From contig MOYB01000004.1 of assembly GCA_001899385.1 (NCBI GenBank), forward strand, positions 60,262-102,473: a stretch of 42,212 nucleotides of DNA. The letters are read 5' to 3'. The position numbers and the translations under genes are program-made. This document shows positions 39,562 to 42,212 of the stretch, one piece after another. This DNA comes from Candidatus Caenarcanum bioreactoricola (GTDB lineage: Bacteria; Cyanobacteriota; Vampirovibrionia; Caenarcaniphilales; Caenarcanaceae). How positions within the stretch are numbered: the stretch's first letter is position 1; every line of letters starts with the position of its first letter. The notes beneath the pieces are model-generated. The model was not told where the DNA came from. It worked only from the letters and a program-made list of their open reading frames with translations, and ran no database searches.

Positions 39562-40886
39562 TAAAAATTCTTAGAAATATAAAAAAATTCTTTATAACAC
39601 TTAGAAATAAACATCGTTTTGATTCTTATATAATCTGGTCTATGTTGATTCTTATTCTTATAGGAATTATTACACAGTCAACTACTGCAGACCAAGATAC
39701 TTTTCAAAAACATTTGTTATATTTATTTTTAGGAATACCTGTTTTTTATTTGGGATATAAATTTCCATTACCTTTATTAAAAAATTTTTCTTGGCTTATT
39801 TATCTTTTATCAATAGGATTTTTATTGTGGGTAAACATTTATGGAAGTGAGGCTTTAGGCGCACAAAGATGGATTAGAATAGGAGGCTTTAGTATGCAAC
39901 CTTCAGAAATCGCCAAAATAGCTTCTATAATCATGCTTTCAACATGGTTTTCTGCAAGACCTATAAAGAAATTTACAGATATGATCATTGGTGGTTTATT
40001 AATTTCCTTTATCCCTTTTGTTTTAATCTTTATTCAACCTGATTTAGGTACATCATTAGTATTAATTGCTATTTTTGCAGTTATTTCTTTTTGGTCAGGA
40101 GCAACTTCTTTTCAATTATTTTTATTATTTAGTCCTCTTCTTATAATGCTTTTATCAGTTATTGGACATGAAAATCTTAATTTAGGAAGTTTTTCTGTTT
40201 TAAACAAAGAAATAAAAATGACTTGTTCTTATCTAGGATTATTTTCAATAGCAATAATAAGTGCTTTTGTTTTTTATAAACTTAATTTAAATAAGAAAAA
40301 ATATGGAATATTATTTTTAATTTTATTTACTAGTTTTTCTTTGTTTTTAGCTTTTTTAGCAAGACCTTTAGCTTGGAATATACTTAAAGATTACCAACAA
40401 ACTCGTTTAATTATTTTCTTAAATCCAGAACAAGATTCCCAAGGTGCTGGTTATAATATAATTCAAAGTTTATTAGCAGTAGGAAGTGGTCGTTTATTAG
40501 GACAAGGATATAAACACGGACCTTTAACTCAAGGAGACTTTGTACCTGAACAACATACGGATTTCGCATTTTCTTCAATAGGAGAAGAGTGGGGTTTAAT
40601 TGGTTGTACTATAGTTTTAATTTGTTTTATGATAATTTGTATAAGACTTTTAAGTTTAACAGCAAGATCTAATGATAGTTTTGAAAGGCTTCTTTTGTCT
40701 GGAATTTTTGCTTTAATTTTCTTTCACTTTTCAGTTAATATATCTATGAATATAGGACTTTTACCTGTTATAGGAGTACCTTTGCCATTTATAAGTTATG
40801 GTGGTACTGCTATTTGGATATGTCTATTTTTAATGGGTATAAGTCAAAATATATTTTCAAAGAATCGTGTTCAAGCATATTATTAA
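39558..40886 (+). CDS. rodA: Rod shape-determining peptidoglycan polymerase RodA
   Basis: A SEDS-family glycosyltransferase that polymerises lipid II for side-wall growth with a partner PBP2. The 442-residue polytopic protein shows '[18 protein letters not shown]', '[14 protein letters not shown]' with the SEDS Asp region, '[17 protein letters not shown]', '[19 protein letters not shown]' and '[13 protein letters not shown]'. About ten membrane helices are expected. The middle hydrophilic loop is slightly long. Its start overlaps the lpxD stop (ATGA), a rare pairing of lipid A and wall genes. No mreBCD or pbp2 is adjacent. Confidence 0.94.
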   Translation: MIKILRNIKKFFITLRNKHRFDSYIIWSMLILILIGIITQSTTADQDTFQKHLLYLFLGIPVFYLGYKFPLPLLKNFSWLIYLLSIGFLLWVNIYGSEALGAQRWIRIGGFSMQPSEIAKIASIIMLSTWFSARPIKKFTDMIIGGLLISFIPFVLIFIQPDLGTSLVLIAIFAVISFWSGATSFQLFLLFSPLLIMLLSVIGHENLNLGSFSVLNKEIKMTCSYLGLFSIAIISAFVFYKLNLNKKKYGILFLILFTSFSLFLAFLARPLAWNILKDYQQTRLIIFLNPEQDSQGAGYNIIQSLLAVGSGRLLGQGYKHGPLTQGDFVPEQHTDFAFSSIGEEWGLIGCTIVLICFMIICIRLLSLTARSNDSFERLLLSGIFALIFFHFSVNISMNIGLLPVIGVPLPFISYGGTAIWICLFLMGISQNIFSKNRVQAYY

Positions 40887-40896
40887 TTTTATTTTT

Positions 40897-41646
40897 CTAT
40901 CCTCCAATTTGTTTTATTGTTGTAGCAACTTTATTGATATCTGTCCCAAATTCTTTTGAAAAACAACTATTTGTTGCTCTCCAATATTGTTCTCCTATAT
41001 CTGAACCAAACCAACCTTCTTCAACTTTTTTTCTTATATAATCACCAACAGTTTCATTTCTATCTCTTTCAGGAATATTCTTATTTAAATCTAAACCCAT
41101 TTCTGCATATTTATTTTGAATTGCTTCAGTAGTTGTTAAACCGTGCATACAACCAGCAACTCTTATAAAATGCCTAATAGATTCTTGCACATAAGATAAA
41201 TTTGCAGGAGATTTGAATTTTGTTTCTGGGGTTGGATCTTCTGATGACCAACCGTCAGAAGATGAAGAACTACTTTCTTTTCTTTCTTTAACTTTTATAC
41301 CAGAGCTTCCTACCTTAGAAGACGAAGAATAAGAATCTCTAGTAGAAGAAAAACCTTCTAATCCCATTGCTCTCATGAAATCACCTTTTTTATCCCAAAT
41401 CCATTTAACCGCTGTAGGATCAGGATTTGTTCCGTATTTTTCTTTATAAGCAGCTAAAAGTTGAGCAATACATTTTGAAAAACAATGTTCTTTGCCTTCT
41501 TCGCCTTGTGTTTTAAGATATTCAACAGTTTTTTTCAATTCTTCTCTTAAAAACTTTTTCTTTTCTTCATCAGTATAAACCTTATTGGTAGCAGGCGGTC
41601 CCGACAAATTTTGATTTGATGATTTAGCTTTTGCAATTATAGACAT
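40897..41646 (-). CDS. Orphan Ser-rich two-part protein
   Basis: A 249-residue cytosolic protein of unknown family. The N-terminal part (about 25-95) is helical and charged, with 'EHCFSKCIAQLLAAYKEKYG'. A disordered middle (about 100-145) is Ser-rich ('SSSSSSDGWSSEDPTPE'). The C-terminal part (about 150-249) is helical, with 'HFIRVAGCMHGLTTTEAIQ' and 'GWFGSDIGEQYWRATNSCF'. The two ends share a Cys plus long-helix style, but repetition is not clear. It has no signal peptide. An effector-like or adapter protein is possible, but nothing decides. It converges on rodA with a 10-base gap. Confidence 0.65.
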   Translation of the reverse strand: MSIIAKAKSSNQNLSGPPATNKVYTDEEKKKFLREELKKTVEYLKTQGEEGKEHCFSKCIAQLLAAYKEKYGTNPDPTAVKWIWDKKGDFMRAMGLEGFSSTRDSYSSSSKVGSSGIKVKERKESSSSSSDGWSSEDPTPETKFKSPANLSYVQESIRHFIRVAGCMHGLTTTEAIQNKYAEMGLDLNKNIPERDRNETVGDYIRKKVEEGWFGSDIGEQYWRATNSCFSKEFGTDINKVATTIKQIGG

Positions 41647-41754
41647 ATATTTCTTAAGTTTGATTATATTTATAATATTTAACTTAAAAATTAAGAGATA
41701 ATATGCTTGATCATAGGGTTTCCCTTAATTTTAAAACCATTAAATTTTTTAAAC

Positions 41755-41783
41755 TTGACATGTCCGTATATGCATATTACAAT
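41755..41783 (+). promoter_or_regulatory. Near-consensus sigma70 promoter
   Basis: TTGACA (41755-41760), exactly 17 bases, then TACAAT (41778-41783) is the best promoter in the window. It shows that the downstream gene starts at ATG 41811 and not at the in-frame ATG 41703. Confidence 0.75.
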
Positions 41784-41810
41784 TTAATAATATTTATTAA
41801 TAATAATTTT

Positions 41811-42041
41811 ATGAATTCTTTAAAATTAAAGGCATTTAGATTTAATCCAATTAAACAAATAACTCTTTGGTATAGAAAAAGAGAAGCTTTAAAAAGATAT
41901 GAATTTTTAAGAACTCATCAAAGAGAATTATTAAGAGAATTAAAGGTTTATAATAAATATTTAGAACAAGAAGAAGGAGAATTTCCTGTAAATCAAGAAG
42001 AATATCTTAAAATAATAGATCCAAATAATATAAAATGGTAG
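41811..42041 (+). CDS. Orphan 76-residue basic protein
   Basis: A small basic helical protein ('LWYRKREALKRYEFLRTHQR', then 'ELLRELKVYNKYLEQEEG'). I start it at ATG 41811 because a near-perfect promoter lies just upstream, inside the longer open frame from 41703. It has no signal peptide, cysteine pair or known motif. The Arg/Lys/Tyr-rich helices could bind nucleic acid, which is inference. The strong promoter suggests real expression. The stretch 41647-41754 holds no other supported gene. Confidence 0.6.
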   Translation: MNSLKLKAFRFNPIKQITLWYRKREALKRYEFLRTHQRELLRELKVYNKYLEQEEGEFPVNQEEYLKIIDPNNIKW

Positions 42042-42046
42042 AAGTA

Positions 42047-42188
42047 GTCTGAACCACTGATTACACTGATTTTTATGATTAACTATGATTAAAAAATAAA
42101 AAAAACATAAAACTATATCATATATTTTTAAATGAATTTTTTAATTAATTATTAAAACAAAATCAATGTAATTAATGATTGGAACAGT
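42047..42188. repeat. Intergenic inverted repeat, 'CCACTGATTACACTGATTTT' type
   Basis: The left arm (42047-42090) carries a tandem of 'TGATTA'-like units (CTGATTACACTGATTTTTATGATTA in two phases). The right arm (42159-42188, AAAATCAATGTAATTAATG) is its imperfect reverse complement, with mismatches that would be G-U pairs in RNA. It matches a class of dispersed repeats seen between genes in several unrelated phyla. The window ends about 24 bases later with no further gene. Confidence 0.6.
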
Positions 42189-42212
42189 AAAAAAGACTAA
42201 AATCTTATATTA

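Overview
The window looks like chromosomal DNA of a very AT-rich, Gram-negative, probably anaerobic bacterium. LpxD shows an outer membrane with lipid A. MurA and RodA indicate a peptidoglycan-building rod. Rubrerythrin, EtfBA and a fermentative 4-hydroxybutyrate dehydrogenase-like enzyme point to an anaerobic or microaerobic life. A flagellar rod/hook-type protein, a compact SigA-type sigma factor, cyanobacteria-like disulfide thioredoxin domains and a TPP enzyme resembling the cyanobacterial 2-oxoglutarate decarboxylase group suggest a non-photosynthetic relative of Cyanobacteria (Melainabacteria/Gastranaerophilales type). This placement is an inference. The prfB frameshift site shows that UGA is a normal stop codon.

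Layout. 1-3.8 kb is accessory: a LysM protein broken near its end, trpA, two small orphan proteins, and an MNT antitoxin with a truncated HEPN toxin, all stitched together by two pairs of ~50 bp direct repeats (R1, R2). 3.8-7.2 kb is dnaE. 7.3-9.2 kb is a second accessory patch: a secreted Cys-rich protein, a frameshifted gene remnant, a coiled-coil membrane protein and two orphan proteins, with a third duplicated segment (R3). 9.2-18.9 kb is mostly core: aroE, rubrerythrin, DAHP synthase, an Rrf2-etfBA operon, a flagellar protein, wecB, pgk, and prfB with its programmed +1 frameshift. 18.9-25.7 kb carries a flavoprotein plus asd operon, a second coiled-coil paralogue, yidD, an aminotransferase, an isolated pstB, an orphan antitoxin-like protein, dprA and an AHL-lactonase-like hydrolase. 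25.7-27.4 kb is a tight three-gene cassette headed by a TIGR04255-like protein, the best candidate for an undescribed system. 27.4-30.2 kb is a two-gene operon that could turn 2-oxoglutarate into 4-hydroxybutyrate. 30.5-42.2 kb holds rpoD, a gene frameshifted at an A7 run, murA, pdxA overlapping an antisense tRNA-Met gene, a tandem thioredoxin, a prepilin-peptidase-like protein, ruvB, dgkA, a secreted DUF4402-like protein, lpxD, rodA and two orphan proteins.

Recurring themes. Many genes have a TATAAT box only 6-11 bases before the start codon and no Shine-Dalgarno, so leaderless mRNAs are probably common. Convergent genes often overlap by 4-19 bases or share terminators. Gene decay is frequent: a nonsense codon, two poly-A frameshifts and a truncated toxin. 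No CRISPR array, insertion sequence, rRNA or integrated phage was seen. Palindromic intergenic repeats lie at both window ends and before prfB.
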